From Streptomyces sp. SID8374 (GTDB lineage Bacteria > Actinomycetota > Actinomycetes > Streptomycetales > Streptomycetaceae), in the NCBI RefSeq assembly GCF_009865135.1, contig NZ_WWGH01000002.1, forward strand, positions 124,001 to 188,000: a stretch of DNA of 64,000 nucleotides. Reading direction: 5' to 3'. The translations under genes were made by a program, and so were the position numbers. Position 1 is the stretch's first letter. Every line of letters starts with the position of its first letter. Positions 17,501 to 24,954 of the stretch are shown in pieces. The notes below the pieces were generated by a model. The model did not search any database. It saw only the letters and a list, made by a program, of their open reading frames with translations, and was not told the DNA's origin.

Positions 17501-17602
17501 GTCCCGCGCCACGAACTGCACGGCGCTCGCGGCTTGTCGGAAGCGGGCCAGCACGGTGAAGCGGCCGAAACGGCGTGGATCTTCCCTACGCAGCGCCTCC
17601 AT
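14543..17602 (-). CDS. Predicted pseudokinase with PQQ-like beta-propeller
   Basis: A 1019-residue protein with a Ser/Thr kinase-like N-terminal domain (about 1-270), a long Ala/Pro/Thr-rich linker (about 280-570), one membrane helix (LIAIAAAAVGGLVVGGGAVAAI, about 582-605) and an extracellular PQQ-like propeller (about 620-1019; repeats such as VDLRTGKRVW, FEADTAKPLW, RESGRLLW). The kinase fold is recognisable (LPERALRILGAGIAEIL, GYLTPEQVAG, ASDLFVLGLLLAYAATG), but the Gly-rich loop is RFRQAASAVQ, the VAxK Lys is absent (SVITAARP), HRDLKPxN is replaced by LQGLAPGT and DFG by AFG. It should therefore not phosphorylate; a binding or scaffold role is inferred. ATG at 17602 follows an AAGGGGGG ribosome site. 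Linker repeats (GTGTGTGDN) show low complexity. Confidence 0.85.
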   Translation of the reverse strand: MEALRREDPRRFGRFTVLARFRQAASAVQFVARDTATGELSVITAARPALAAVPAFRRRFQSEARTAERLAGGWVTPPLETGEDGLLHTATEYVPALPLAEAIGIAGPLPERALRILGAGIAEILSRVHAGGSALQGLAPGTVLLAEDGPRLTAFGPLGAAASAEAKPGGQLSVRLGYLTPEQVAGKEAGAASDLFVLGLLLAYAATGTTPFTEGPPEEAARRIAEAEPELDTVPAELRGLIAGCLAKDPAERPTAGTVAAELALEGAAGLARGGWLPERLAAAVADQEARVRALEVPEDSPEEAEEAPADAAGPVGASAAAAGGVAAAGPGTGGTAAPEDVRPVKETEDAVPGEEPVDAVPEDAVPGASGGVAAAEAPADAPAEEPTGTPADTPPGAPAAQAPADPRAAVATTSHAHGTGTGTGTGDNSAGSHTGTGDVGKTDHTANGNNRDNGTNGDIGEDPGTTRFLNTGPKPPQSDRATTQLALPHELPRSPGRAPVPPHTPAALPPGPARSAPQLPASPGLPAPGHHHTHGSPAPYPAAALPGSTGQGNSGNQGNGSNGSPMVTLPLPPAPTPPPGSATSRRTLIAIAAAAVGGLVVGGGAVAAIGGGESVAATDDKPAPKPRRTLPGQPPEPRWTYSHPASESSPLTTALWQDRLLVVTSESQASAVDLRTGKRVWQRADAAKGQAALAAGDLCFVASPTEFLWLAPKDGTVVHRVRYADGFTDLPDLQVGRLAGQSGPVIWFTGSHTVTVKAPKPKKGKKQAPDKQVVQAYFFAYDIVRRTEVWRTPVPAGRAPGTPGYRVVAERSADLLVRQDAVTLTAAEVKAAKGKGTIRSFDQQTGKVRWAKQYGTAAPDAAVTGGEDGTLYAAVGADLQSFEADTAKPLWRVAGTAGSVFGTPLLAGPLLHTTERSQQVGAVERESGRLLWRRSTEVPGIGNAPSLALSGSGKTLLASDATQVTAFSAADGERLWKFQDIGVADPKGATVSASYRTLAAGGNVIVQRDRSFYAFPVA

Positions 17603-17696
17603 GGCGCACCCCCCTTGTGACCGTTCTACGGCACCCGAGTGACCCGTCCCTCGGCACCTGACCGTCGATCTTAGGGCCTGCGCCCGCACACGGGTC

Positions 17697-17972
17697 TCAG
17701 TCGTCGCTCGCGGGCTTGGACCAGGGCCACTTGAGGGCGGTGCGCCTGCGGCCGCCGGGGACGTACTCGTACACCCAGCCGCGCTGGAGCCCGAGCCGCT
17801 TGGTGTAGCCGGCCGGGACGCGCTCGTAGGCGTACACGGTGGGCGGGGAGCCGTCGGGGGAGGGCACGGGGACCTCGTACCACTTCGGCGGGTGGCCGGT
17901 CGGGCCGACCAGGACCGGCAGCACCCGGCCGTCCAGGGGGCCGCCTCGGAAAGGGGTGTTCTCGCTCTTCAC
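17697..17972 (-). CDS. Small protein of unknown function
   Basis: A 91-residue basic protein beginning MKSENTPFRGGPLDGRVLPV and ending with a Lys/Trp-rich tail (LKWPWSKPASDD). It has no signal peptide or membrane helix. The GGPLDG start and repeated YEVPV, YAYERV and WVYEYVPGG stretches suggest a small beta-rich domain. It lies 4 bases from the end of the TetR gene on the same strand, so the two may be co-transcribed. I do not recognise the family with confidence. Confidence 0.7.
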   Translation of the reverse strand: MKSENTPFRGGPLDGRVLPVLVGPTGHPPKWYEVPVPSPDGSPPTVYAYERVPAGYTKRLGLQRGWVYEYVPGGRRRTALKWPWSKPASDD

Positions 17973-17976
17973 CCGG

Positions 17977-18753
17977 TCAGTCTGCCGCAGGGGCGTGCGG
18001 CAGCAGGTGCGCCGCCTCGGCGACGACCGGGATGACCAGCTCCGCCAGCCGTCCGGCCGGGCCCTCGGAGGTCTCCAGGGCGAGCAGGTCGCGTACCACC
18101 GATGCGGTCTCCTCGTCGGTGGCGGCCGTCGCCGCCAGGAGGGCGATCAGGTGGTCGACCAGCCAGCCGCGCAGCTCGGCGGCCGGGGGCCGCTTGCCCT
18201 CGTCCAGCCAGATCAGGGAGGCCGCCTCGACGGCCGCGATCCAGCTGCGGACCATCATCCGCAGCCTCGGCCCGGCGCTGCGCGGGCCGCTGCCGCCGAT
18301 CCTGCCGAGGTGGCTGAGGATCTCCTCGGCCGCCGCCCGCCGTACGCCGTCCACGATGCTCGTCGTACGGGAGGTCTCCACCACGCTGCCGCCGCGCAGC
18401 AGGGCGCTGAAGCCGGTGTCGTGCTCGTCGACGAAGCGGAGGTAGCGGTCCAGGACGCGGGCGACCCGCTCGGTGGGCGGGCCCGCCGGCGGCTCGGTGA
18501 AGCAGAGCTTCAGCTCGTCGGCGGCCGAGCCGAGCGCGGCCTCGTACAACTGCTGGCGCCCGCCCGGGAAGTAGCGGTAGACCAGCGGCCGGGAGACCCC
18601 GGCCGCCACCGCCACCTCGTCCAGCGAGACGTCGTCGGGGGCCCGGTGGGCGAAGAGGCCGAGCGCCGCGACCAGGAGCTGGGCGCGGCGCTCCTCGACA
18701 CTGAGCCTGCGGTACGCGCGGGGCGGCGGCGGGGCTGCGGCGGTGGACGTCAT
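17977..18753 (-). CDS. TetR-family transcriptional regulator
   Basis: A 258-residue regulator with a typical TetR DNA-binding domain at about 18-65 (RRAQLLVAALGLFAHRAPDDVSLDEVAVAAGVSRPLVYRYFPG) and a long helical ligand-binding C-terminal region. ATG at 18753 is chosen over 18783 since the family-like sequence starts at MTSTAAAP. It lies 34 bases downstream of the AurF-like gene on the same strand, so it may be in one operon with it and control it and the divergent ferritin-like gene; the ligand is unknown. Confidence 0.9.
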   Translation of the reverse strand: MTSTAAAPPPPRAYRRLSVEERRAQLLVAALGLFAHRAPDDVSLDEVAVAAGVSRPLVYRYFPGGRQQLYEAALGSAADELKLCFTEPPAGPPTERVARVLDRYLRFVDEHDTGFSALLRGGSVVETSRTTSIVDGVRRAAAEEILSHLGRIGGSGPRSAGPRLRMMVRSWIAAVEAASLIWLDEGKRPPAAELRGWLVDHLIALLAATAATDEETASVVRDLLALETSEGPAGRLAELVIPVVAEAAHLLPHAPAAD

Positions 18754-18787
18754 GCCTCCGAGCCTAAAGCCTCCGGTCCGCACGCCC

Positions 18788-19756
18788 TCAGGCCAGCAGC
18801 CCTGAACTCCGCCACAGCCTGCGGCTGACGCCGTTCAGCAGCCCGATGTCGTCGAAGAAATCCGTCAGCCGCCGGGAGCCGGTCTGCATGACCTCCGCGC
18901 GGTGGCCGCTCGCCTTCACCTGGGCGACGGCCTCGCGGCGGTCCAGGCCGGCGTTCTCGTACACCTGCGGGTTCACGAAGCAGATGGAGAAGACCCGGGC
19001 CGCCTCGCCGCAGCTGACCTTGGTGAGTTCGCGCTCCCAGCGCGGGGCGGTCACCATCTGGCGGCGCAGCTCCTCCCGGGCGTACCGGACGTGCCGGGCC
19101 TCCTCGATGACATGGATACGGGTCACGCCGCGCACCAGGGTCTGCACCCGGTCGTCCGGGAAGGTCAGCCGCTGCATCCAGTCGAGGATCTCCTCGCCGA
19201 GCAGGGTCGCGGCGAACGAACCGGGCGTGGTGGAGACGGTCTTCAGGACCCGCGCCAGGTTGTGGTAGACGCGCGGCACCTCGTACGCCGGGGCGCCGCC
19301 CCAGTCGATCATGCGGCCGAACATCATCGAGTGGCGGCACTCGTCGGCTATCTCGGTGAGGGCGTAACGGACGTGGTTGCTGGTGACGGGCTTGTCGTAG
19401 ACGTGCCGGACCAGCAGCTGCATCAGGATGATCTCGAACCAGATGCCGAGCGAGGCGAGCGCGGCACCCTCGTGCCGGGAGAGGTCCAGCCGCTGCTCCT
19501 CGGACATCCGGTGCCACATCGGGGTGTCGTAGAGCGAGAGCAGCTCCGGCGGCCAGAACCACTTGCCCTCCTCGACGGCCGCGTCCCAGTCGAGTTCGGT
19601 GTCCGGGTCGAAGGAGTGCTTGGCCGAGGATTCGAGCAGGCGCGCGGCGATCTGCTCACGGTCGCGGAGCGGGCCGAGGGCGTCGCGGAGCACGGTCGCG
19701 CCGCGATCGGTCGCGGGCGTTGTCGCTGGCGTCGTCACGGGCGTCACGGGCGTCAT
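18788..19756 (-). CDS. AurF-like non-haem di-iron oxygenase
   Basis: A 322-residue helical protein of the AurF family, named after the p-aminobenzoate N-oxygenase. Di-iron ligands can be seen in two helix pairs: LTEIADECRHSMMFGRMI (E-x6-ExxRH-like) and RIHVIEEARHVRYAREEL, with earlier Glu-containing helices (SRHEGAALASLGIWFEII). Such enzymes use O2 to oxidise amines or other substrates; many actinomycete homologues lie outside biosynthetic clusters and have no known substrate. The first residues are a TPVT-type repeat caused by a short DNA repeat, which makes the exact start less certain, although GAGGTG precedes ATG 19756. It is divergent from another di-iron protein at 20036 and followed by tetR. 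Confidence 0.85.
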   Translation of the reverse strand: MTPVTPVTTPATTPATDRGATVLRDALGPLRDREQIAARLLESSAKHSFDPDTELDWDAAVEEGKWFWPPELLSLYDTPMWHRMSEEQRLDLSRHEGAALASLGIWFEIILMQLLVRHVYDKPVTSNHVRYALTEIADECRHSMMFGRMIDWGGAPAYEVPRVYHNLARVLKTVSTTPGSFAATLLGEEILDWMQRLTFPDDRVQTLVRGVTRIHVIEEARHVRYAREELRRQMVTAPRWERELTKVSCGEAARVFSICFVNPQVYENAGLDRREAVAQVKASGHRAEVMQTGSRRLTDFFDDIGLLNGVSRRLWRSSGLLA

Positions 19757-20035
19757 GGCGGGAGCACCTCACAGGCACAGGGGTTGCCGGGCACGGGAGT
19801 TACCGGCGGTCACCCCTTATGAGACTGCTTGTCAGCAAGGCCGTCAATCCCCTGGGCAGGACTACGACTGATTTGTTGACCCGCTGTCCACCACCGTGTG
19901 AACCTGCGAGGGGAGGCGGCGGGCGGTCGCGCTCAACTGCCTTCGGTGTCACGGAACTTGTCAGGGCTTGCCAAGCCGTTCGAGTCAGCCGAGCCAACCG
20001 GGCCAGTCGAGTCAGTCGAGGCGAAGGAGCTGTCC
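19757..20035. promoter_or_regulatory. Divergent promoter region with inverted repeats
   Basis: The 279 bases between the two di-iron genes contain GGCTTG-C-CAAGCC (19965-19977, perfect) and a shorter CTTG-TCAG-CAAG (19828-19839). Both share CTTG/CAAG half-sites, and CTTGTCAG also precedes the first repeat. They are candidate operators for the neighbouring TetR protein; this is inference. Confidence 0.4.
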
Positions 20036-21145
20036 GTGTCCACTCATGACCTCTACACCACCCCGCCGCCGGAACCGCTCTGGCAGGTCCCCGCCACCGG
20101 GGCCGCCCGGTTCAGCTGGGACTACGACGACGGCCGCGAACGCCTCCTCGCCCTCTACCAGAAGGGCAAGGACAAGCAGTGGGACGGCAACAAACGCATC
20201 GACTGGTCGCAGGAGGTCGACCCCACCGACCCGCTCGGCACCCCCGACGAGGCGCTCACGCTGTACGGCACCCCGCACTGGGCGAAGATGACGGAGAAGG
20301 ACCGGGGCGAGCTGCGCAAGCACTACACCTCCTGGCAGTTCAGCCAGTTCCTCCACGGCGAGCAGGGCGCGATGGTCTGCGCGGCCAGGATCGTGGAGTC
20401 CGTGCCCGACCTGGACGCCAAGTTCTACTCCGCCACCCAGACCATGGACGAGGCCCGGCACGCGGAGATATACGGCCGCTTCCTCCACGAGAAGATCGGC
20501 ATGCTCTACCCGGTCAACGACAACCTCCAGGGTCTGCTGGGCGACACCCTGCGCGACTCCCGCTGGGACATGCCGTACTTGGGGATGCAGGTCCTCATAG
20601 AAGGCCTGGCGCTCGCCGCCTTCGGGATGATCCGCGACACGACCACCAAGCCGCTGCCCAAGCAGATCCTCGCGTACGTCATGCAGGACGAGGCCCGGCA
20701 CGTCGCCTTCGGGCGGATGGCGCTGCGCGACTACTACAAGCAGCTGAGCGACGCCGAACTCCGCGAGCGCGAGGAGTTCGTCATCGACGGCTGCTACCTG
20801 ATGCGCGACCGGCTCAGCGGCGTCGAGGTGCTGGAGAACTTCGGCATCGGCAAGCAGGAGGCGAAGGAGCTCTCCGAACACTCCGACTTCCTCCGGCTCT
20901 TCCGCAAGCTCCTGTTCAGCCGGATCGTCCCGTGCGTCAAGGACATCGGCCTGTGGGGGCCCCGGCTCCAGAAGGCGTACGTCGACATGGGCGTCCTGGA
21001 ACTCGGCGACTCCAACCTGGACCTGCTCATGTCCCAGGACGAGGAGATAGCCGAGGAGCTGGACCGCGAGCGCTTCGCCGCCGAGGAGGAGGCCCGGGTG
21101 GCGGAGGTCGCGGAGGCGATCGGGGAGGGGCGGGAGGCGGCTTGA
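20036..21145 (+). CDS. Ferritin-like di-iron protein
   Basis: A 369-residue helical protein with two di-iron motifs typical of the ferritin/ribonucleotide reductase R2 superfamily: GEQGAMVCAARIV with TMDEARHAEIYGRF, and LIEGLALAAFGMI with MQDEARHVAFGRMAL. These supply two E and two ExxRH ligand sets, so a functional di-iron centre is expected. The reaction is unknown. GTG at 20036 is chosen because AAGGAG lies just upstream and MSTHDLY is a natural N-terminus; the longer frame to 19898 would run through the divergent promoter. It faces the AurF-like gene across 279 bases and is probably co-regulated with it. Confidence 0.87.
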   Translation: MSTHDLYTTPPPEPLWQVPATGAARFSWDYDDGRERLLALYQKGKDKQWDGNKRIDWSQEVDPTDPLGTPDEALTLYGTPHWAKMTEKDRGELRKHYTSWQFSQFLHGEQGAMVCAARIVESVPDLDAKFYSATQTMDEARHAEIYGRFLHEKIGMLYPVNDNLQGLLGDTLRDSRWDMPYLGMQVLIEGLALAAFGMIRDTTTKPLPKQILAYVMQDEARHVAFGRMALRDYYKQLSDAELREREEFVIDGCYLMRDRLSGVEVLENFGIGKQEAKELSEHSDFLRLFRKLLFSRIVPCVKDIGLWGPRLQKAYVDMGVLELGDSNLDLLMSQDEEIAEELDRERFAAEEEARVAEVAEAIGEGREAA

Positions 21146-21206
21146 GGCGGTCCCGCAAGTGCCGGGTCGGCAAGGCGCTCCTTCGGACCGGGTCCGTGAG
21201 GCTCCT

Positions 21207-22151
21207 TCAGACCGGGCGGACCGATACGGCGTCGTAGACCACGGCCGAACTCGTCGCCGGACCCCGGCAGGTCAGCTGGTTCTGCGGCGTACGCCGGGCG
21301 CGCACCACGACGTCGACGGCGGCCGGGCCGGGCGGGCGGCCGGTGACCCGGATCTGCCAGCCGTCGTCGTCGCGGAACGTACGCGCGACCGCGTAGTCGT
21401 GCCGGCCCGCCGGACCGAAGCGGTCGAGTACGGCGGCGACGGCGGCCTGCTGCGGCGGGAACAGGTCGGTGTACCCGCGTAGGTGCTCGGCGTGGATACG
21501 GCCCTTCAGGTGCTCCTCGACCACCGCTACGGACGAGGCGGCATCGAGGTTCCCGTAGTAGACGCCGTCGGGCACGACGACGACGTTGGCGGCGAACCTG
21601 TCACCGCCCACATGCGTGCACTCCCACACCAGCTCCGGCCAGCGCTCGCTCAGGGCGCGCCCCACGGGCCGTCCGCGTACGGCACAGCAGGCGTCGTGGA
21701 GGCCGTGGGCGCAGACGAGGACGACGGGCCGACGACCGCCGGGCTCCCCGGGGGCGTCGAGGGCGGGGGCGTCGACGGCGGGAGCGGCGAAGGTGGGGGC
21801 GCTGAGGGCCGGGGCGATCTGCGCCAGGTCCTCGTCGCGTTCCCACGTGCCCCAGTGCCGGCGGTGGGCGCCGGTGCCGTCGTAGTGCAGTACGGCCCAG
21901 CGCGGTGGGCCCTGGGGGCCTTGGCGGCCATGGCGCCGGATCAGCAGTACGCGGGCCCGCACCGCCTGGGCGGCGGCGAACACGAGCGCCTTGGTCCCGG
22001 GCTCCAGGCCGAGGCCGTCGAAGCCGTTGGCCGGCCAGCCGCCCCGGTACTCGATGAGGACCCAGGCGGTGCCGTGCGGTGCCGTGCCCACGAACGAGTC
22101 GCCGCGCGTCCGGGCGGCGTCCGCGCAGAAGAACCGTCCTGTCGTGGTCAC
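21207..22151 (-). CDS. Sucraseferredoxin-like thioredoxin-fold [2Fe-2S] protein
   Basis: A 314-residue protein of the sucrase/ferredoxin-like family, whose C-terminal half resembles thioredoxin-like [2Fe-2S] ferredoxins. The cluster region is seen as VCAHGLHDACCAVRGRP (Cys147, 155, 156) and WECTHVGGDRFAANV (Cys178, His180), with a further Cys near the C-terminus. Its likely job is electron transfer, but no member is well defined biochemically to my knowledge. GTG at 22151 starts 10 bases after the stop of the JmjC gene; GGAGAG of that overlap region serves as ribosome site. It is the third gene of the repeat-peptide unit and could be the reductant for a modification step; that is inference. 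A run of DAPA/SAPT repeats (about 115-135) forms a linker. Confidence 0.8.
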   Translation of the reverse strand: MTTTGRFFCADAARTRGDSFVGTAPHGTAWVLIEYRGGWPANGFDGLGLEPGTKALVFAAAQAVRARVLLIRRHGRQGPQGPPRWAVLHYDGTGAHRRHWGTWERDEDLAQIAPALSAPTFAAPAVDAPALDAPGEPGGRRPVVLVCAHGLHDACCAVRGRPVGRALSERWPELVWECTHVGGDRFAANVVVVPDGVYYGNLDAASSVAVVEEHLKGRIHAEHLRGYTDLFPPQQAAVAAVLDRFGPAGRHDYAVARTFRDDDGWQIRVTGRPPGPAAVDVVVRARRTPQNQLTCRGPATSSAVVYDAVSVRPV

Positions 22152-22161
22152 CGCGGCCGGG

Positions 22162-23367
22162 TCACTCTCCGGCGGGCACGAGCACGCCCGCGCGCAGCAG
22201 TCGCCCGACGAGCGCGACGCCCAGCTCACCGGCGGTGCGGGTCCCGCCGTCCAGCAGGCGGGAGACGGACGGCAGGTCGGCATCGGGGAAGTCCAGCCAG
22301 CCGACGCGGGTGGCCAGGCGCGAGCCCTCCAGCCGTGCTTCCAGCGCCGCCCGGAGCCGTACGGGGGTGTCGGGACCCAGGCCGTCGACGGCGGCGAACT
22401 GGGCCAGCGGCCCCAGCGGTGCGGGGCGTGCCTGTCCTCGCCGGGCCCGGTGGAAGAGCGGGGCGGAGTCGGCCTGGGCGATGGCGGCGAGGAGGTGCTC
22501 GCGGACGATGCCGAGCTCCCCGTCCGGTCCGTCCACCCCCAAGGGCAGGGTGCTCCGCATCCGGGGGTCGTCGCGCAGTGCGGCGAGGGCCGCCTGTGCG
22601 AGCTGTTCGGCCAGCGCGTACCGCGTCCAGGTGTGGATCCCCAGCGTCACATGGACGGAGACCCCGCCCAGCGCCTCGGCTCCGTGCAGCCAGCCCCGGG
22701 GCAGGTAGAGGACGTCCCCGGGCTCCAGCACGGTGTCGAGGTGGGCCGCGCCCCGGGCGGCCTCGGCGACGGCGGACCGGTGATCGGTCCAGGGCTGGTC
22801 GCGCAGCGGATCGGGGTGTACGGGCTCGTGGACGAGCCAGCGCTTCGCCCCCTCGATCTGGAGGACGAACACGTCGTGCACGTCGTAGTGGGCGTCGAAC
22901 CCCCGGTTCTGCGGCGGGGTGACATAGGCGTTGGCCTGCACCGGATGACCCAGCTCCGCGCTCAGCCGGGAGGTGAGGTCCGCCACCGGCTCCCAGGTGC
23001 GCTGGAGCGCCTGGAGCACGAGCGTGGCGCCGTCGGCGAAGGCACGCCACAGCGCGGTGTCGTCGAGTTGGTCGGCGATGGTGGCTCCGACACCGGCCGG
23101 TGCGGTGAACCCCGACTCGGGGAGGGTGGAGCCGTCCTTGGCGACGCGGAGGAAGGGCGTACGCAGGCCGCGGCGCGAGATCAGCTCGTCAACGGCGGCC
23201 GTGGAGAACAGGTCGGAGAAATCGCTCGCGCCACGGGTGAGCAGCGGCTTCCGGGCCCAGACGTCACGGGCGAACTCTTCCGTGCCGAGCCCGGTCAGAC
23301 GTGTCTCCAGGACCCCGGCGCCCGGTGCGGCGCCGACGTCCTGGAGCGCGGTTCGGGACGTGCTCAA
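22162..23367 (-). CDS. JmjC/ROX-type 2-oxoglutarate dioxygenase
   Basis: A 401-residue cupin/JmjC protein related to ribosomal oxygenases (YcfD, NO66/MINA), which are Fe(II)/2-oxoglutarate hydroxylases of Arg or His side chains in proteins. The iron triad is visible as His160-x-Asp162 (AHYDVHD) and His228 (PRGWLHGA); Lys175 (GAKRW) is placed like the 2-oxoglutarate-binding residue. A C-terminal helical and winged-helix-like part (about 250-401) fits ROX enzymes. The start is TTG at 23367, overlapping the stop of the repeat-peptide gene as TTGA, so the two are translationally coupled. That makes the repeat peptide the most obvious candidate substrate, although a ribosomal protein substrate cannot be excluded. 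Confidence 0.85.
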   Translation of the reverse strand: MSTSRTALQDVGAAPGAGVLETRLTGLGTEEFARDVWARKPLLTRGASDFSDLFSTAAVDELISRRGLRTPFLRVAKDGSTLPESGFTAPAGVGATIADQLDDTALWRAFADGATLVLQALQRTWEPVADLTSRLSAELGHPVQANAYVTPPQNRGFDAHYDVHDVFVLQIEGAKRWLVHEPVHPDPLRDQPWTDHRSAVAEAARGAAHLDTVLEPGDVLYLPRGWLHGAEALGGVSVHVTLGIHTWTRYALAEQLAQAALAALRDDPRMRSTLPLGVDGPDGELGIVREHLLAAIAQADSAPLFHRARRGQARPAPLGPLAQFAAVDGLGPDTPVRLRAALEARLEGSRLATRVGWLDFPDADLPSVSRLLDGGTRTAGELGVALVGRLLRAGVLVPAGE

Positions 23368-23789
23368 GAGCGGCTGCCGGACTGGTCCGCCCCGCCGTCC
23401 GCACCTCCGTCGGCGCCGCCGTCGTGGACGCCCGGGGTGCCGGCCGCTCCGCCGTCGGCCGGTCCTTCGGCTCCGCCGTCCGCGCCGCCGTCGTGGACGC
23501 CCGGGGTGCCGGCCGCTCCGCCGTCGGCCGGTCCTTCGGCTCCGCCGTCCGCGCCGCCGTCGTGGACGCCGGGGGTACCCGCCGCTCCGCCGTCGGCCGG
23601 CCCTTCGGCCCCTCCGTCGGCGCCGCCGTCGTGGACGCCCGGGGTGCCCGCAGCTCCGCCGTCCGCGGGGCCTTCGGCCCCGCCGTCCGCGCCGCCGTCG
23701 GCTCCGCCGTCATGGACGCCGGGGGTGCCCGCCGCTCCGCCGTCCGCGGGGCCTTCCTGCTGGTTCGGGTCCTGCTCGGGGTTGGCCAT
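23364..23789 (-). CDS. Five-repeat acidic Gly/Ala/Asp peptide, possible precursor
   Basis: A 141-residue protein: an 11-residue Asn/Gln-rich leader (MANPEQDPNQQ), then five near-identical repeats and a short tail (DQSGSRS). Each repeat reads EGPADGGAAGTPGV followed by HDGGADGGA (23 residues; the first and last copies have one or more extra DGGA). The repeats use only E, G, P, A, D, T, V and H, and each has exactly one His in GVHDGG. There is no Cys, Lys or aromatic residue and no signal peptide or membrane helix. ATG at 23789 is preferred (AGGAGG 4 bases upstream); an adjacent ATG at 23792 is too close to that site. Coupling to a JmjC oxygenase suggests a modified multi-core peptide, but a structural or surface role is also possible. 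I know of no named family. Confidence 0.75.
   Translation of the reverse strand: MANPEQDPNQQEGPADGGAAGTPGVHDGGADGGADGGAEGPADGGAAGTPGVHDGGADGGAEGPADGGAAGTPGVHDGGADGGAEGPADGGAAGTPGVHDGGADGGAEGPADGGAAGTPGVHDGGADGGADGGADQSGSRS
23388..23756 (-). repeat. 69-bp intragenic tandem repeats
   Basis: Five in-frame units encode the repeat peptide; the middle three are 69 bp and nearly identical at DNA level, differing mainly at synonymous positions. Such arrays change copy number readily, so repeat number may vary between strains. Confidence 0.9.
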
Positions 23790-23792
23790 CAT

Positions 23793-24172
23793 TCCTCCTC
23801 TGAGTAAAAGGCTGAGAACCGGGCTCCGTGGGCGAAGCCCGTAATCACCGTATCGCCGTAGGGCGGAAGCAACGATTCGAGCGCCGGGAAGCTGCGGGAA
23901 TGGAGGCGAGGCGGCCGGCATTCACCGCCGACGAGGCACAGGACAGGCGCCTACCAGGGAAAAGTGTTCGTGGAAGGCGTTCGCCATATGGCGTAACCGG
24001 CGCAGGGACGAGGATCAGGCGATGCCGGCAGAGAGCGCGCCGAAGGAAATACGGGAAAGTGCCGAGGCGCAGTGTGGCGGATTTCCGGCAGGCCCGCACA
24101 TCACGATAGGCCGTATTCCCGCGCTGCCGATATTCGATGTACGCCGACGGGGTGCGGCGGCGCGATGCCGGT
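23793..24172. promoter_or_regulatory. Intergenic region with a perfect 12-bp palindrome
   Basis: 380 bases with lower GC than the surroundings and no convincing gene. CGCCATATGGCG (23982-23993) is a perfect palindrome about 190 bases upstream of the repeat-peptide start. The region likely carries the promoter of that unit; the palindrome is a candidate operator. Confidence 0.4.
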
Positions 24173-24853
24173 ATGACGACCAACCCGCTCCCAGCCACCG
24201 CCGCCGGGCTCACGGCCGCCTGCCGCAGCCTCGAAGCGCTCGCGCTCGGCGACGCGTTCGGGGAGCGGTAATTCCCGCTCTTCCGCGAACGCCGTCAGGC
24301 CGTGAACGAGATCCGGGCCCGGCACACCCCGCAGGAACCGCTCTGGCACTGGACCGACGACACGGCCCTGGCGCTCGCCCTGCAACGCTCCCTCGACGGG
24401 CGCGGCCTCGTCGACCAGGACCACCTGGCGCTCTGCTACGCCCTCGCCTTCGACGCCGACCAGGCTCGCGGCTACGGCCACGGCATGCACCTCCTGCTGC
24501 CCCAGCTCCTCGCCGCCCCCGCCGACTGGCGCACCCTCGCCCCCGGGCTCTTCGACGGCGGCAGCCTCGGCAACGGTGCGGCGATGCGGTTCGCCCCGTT
24601 CGGCGCCCGCTTCCACGAGGACCTGGACCGGGTCGCCGAGCAGGCCGTGCTCTCCGCCGCCGTCACCCACGCCCACCCGGACGGCATCGCGGGGGCGGTC
24701 GCGGTGGCCGTGGCGGCGGCGCTCTGGGCGACGGCCGAGGGGTTCGGCGACGTGGACACCACCTGTGCCATCACCGGCGGGGTGGTCGGGACGGCGACCG
24801 GTACGGCCGGGGCGCCGGAGGAATGGCTGCGCAGGCGCGAGCCGTTGGGGTGA
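24173..24853 (+). pseudogene. Broken ADP-ribosylglycohydrolase
   Basis: Translation from ATG 24173 gives MTTNPLPATAAGLTAACRSL then EALALGDAFGER, and at codon 33 an in-frame TAA (24269-24271). The same frame continues as FPLFRERRQAVNE and HWTDDTALALALQRSL, typical of the family, where DD binds magnesium. A second lesion is likely: after AHPDGIAGAVAVAVAAA the sequence jumps straight to LWATAEGFGDVDTTCAITGG, the last motif, where intact members I recall have several dozen more residues. A nonsense codon plus an internal deletion argue against function. A GTG at 24302 could restart translation of 183 residues, but that product would lack the N-terminal metal-binding GDAxG helix. Confidence 0.75.
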
Positions 24854-24954
24854 GGAGGCGCCGGGGCGCCCGGCCGGAGGGGGAATTGTTCCGGCCCGGT
24901 ACCGATATCCGCCGCGTCGAAATTCCGTTCGCAAACGTGTCGTACCGTGAGCGC

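Noticed and set aside
23364..23789. Lanthipeptide or other Cys-based RiPP precursor
   Set aside because: The peptide has no Cys and very few Ser/Thr, and no cyclase or LanM/LanC-like gene is adjacent.
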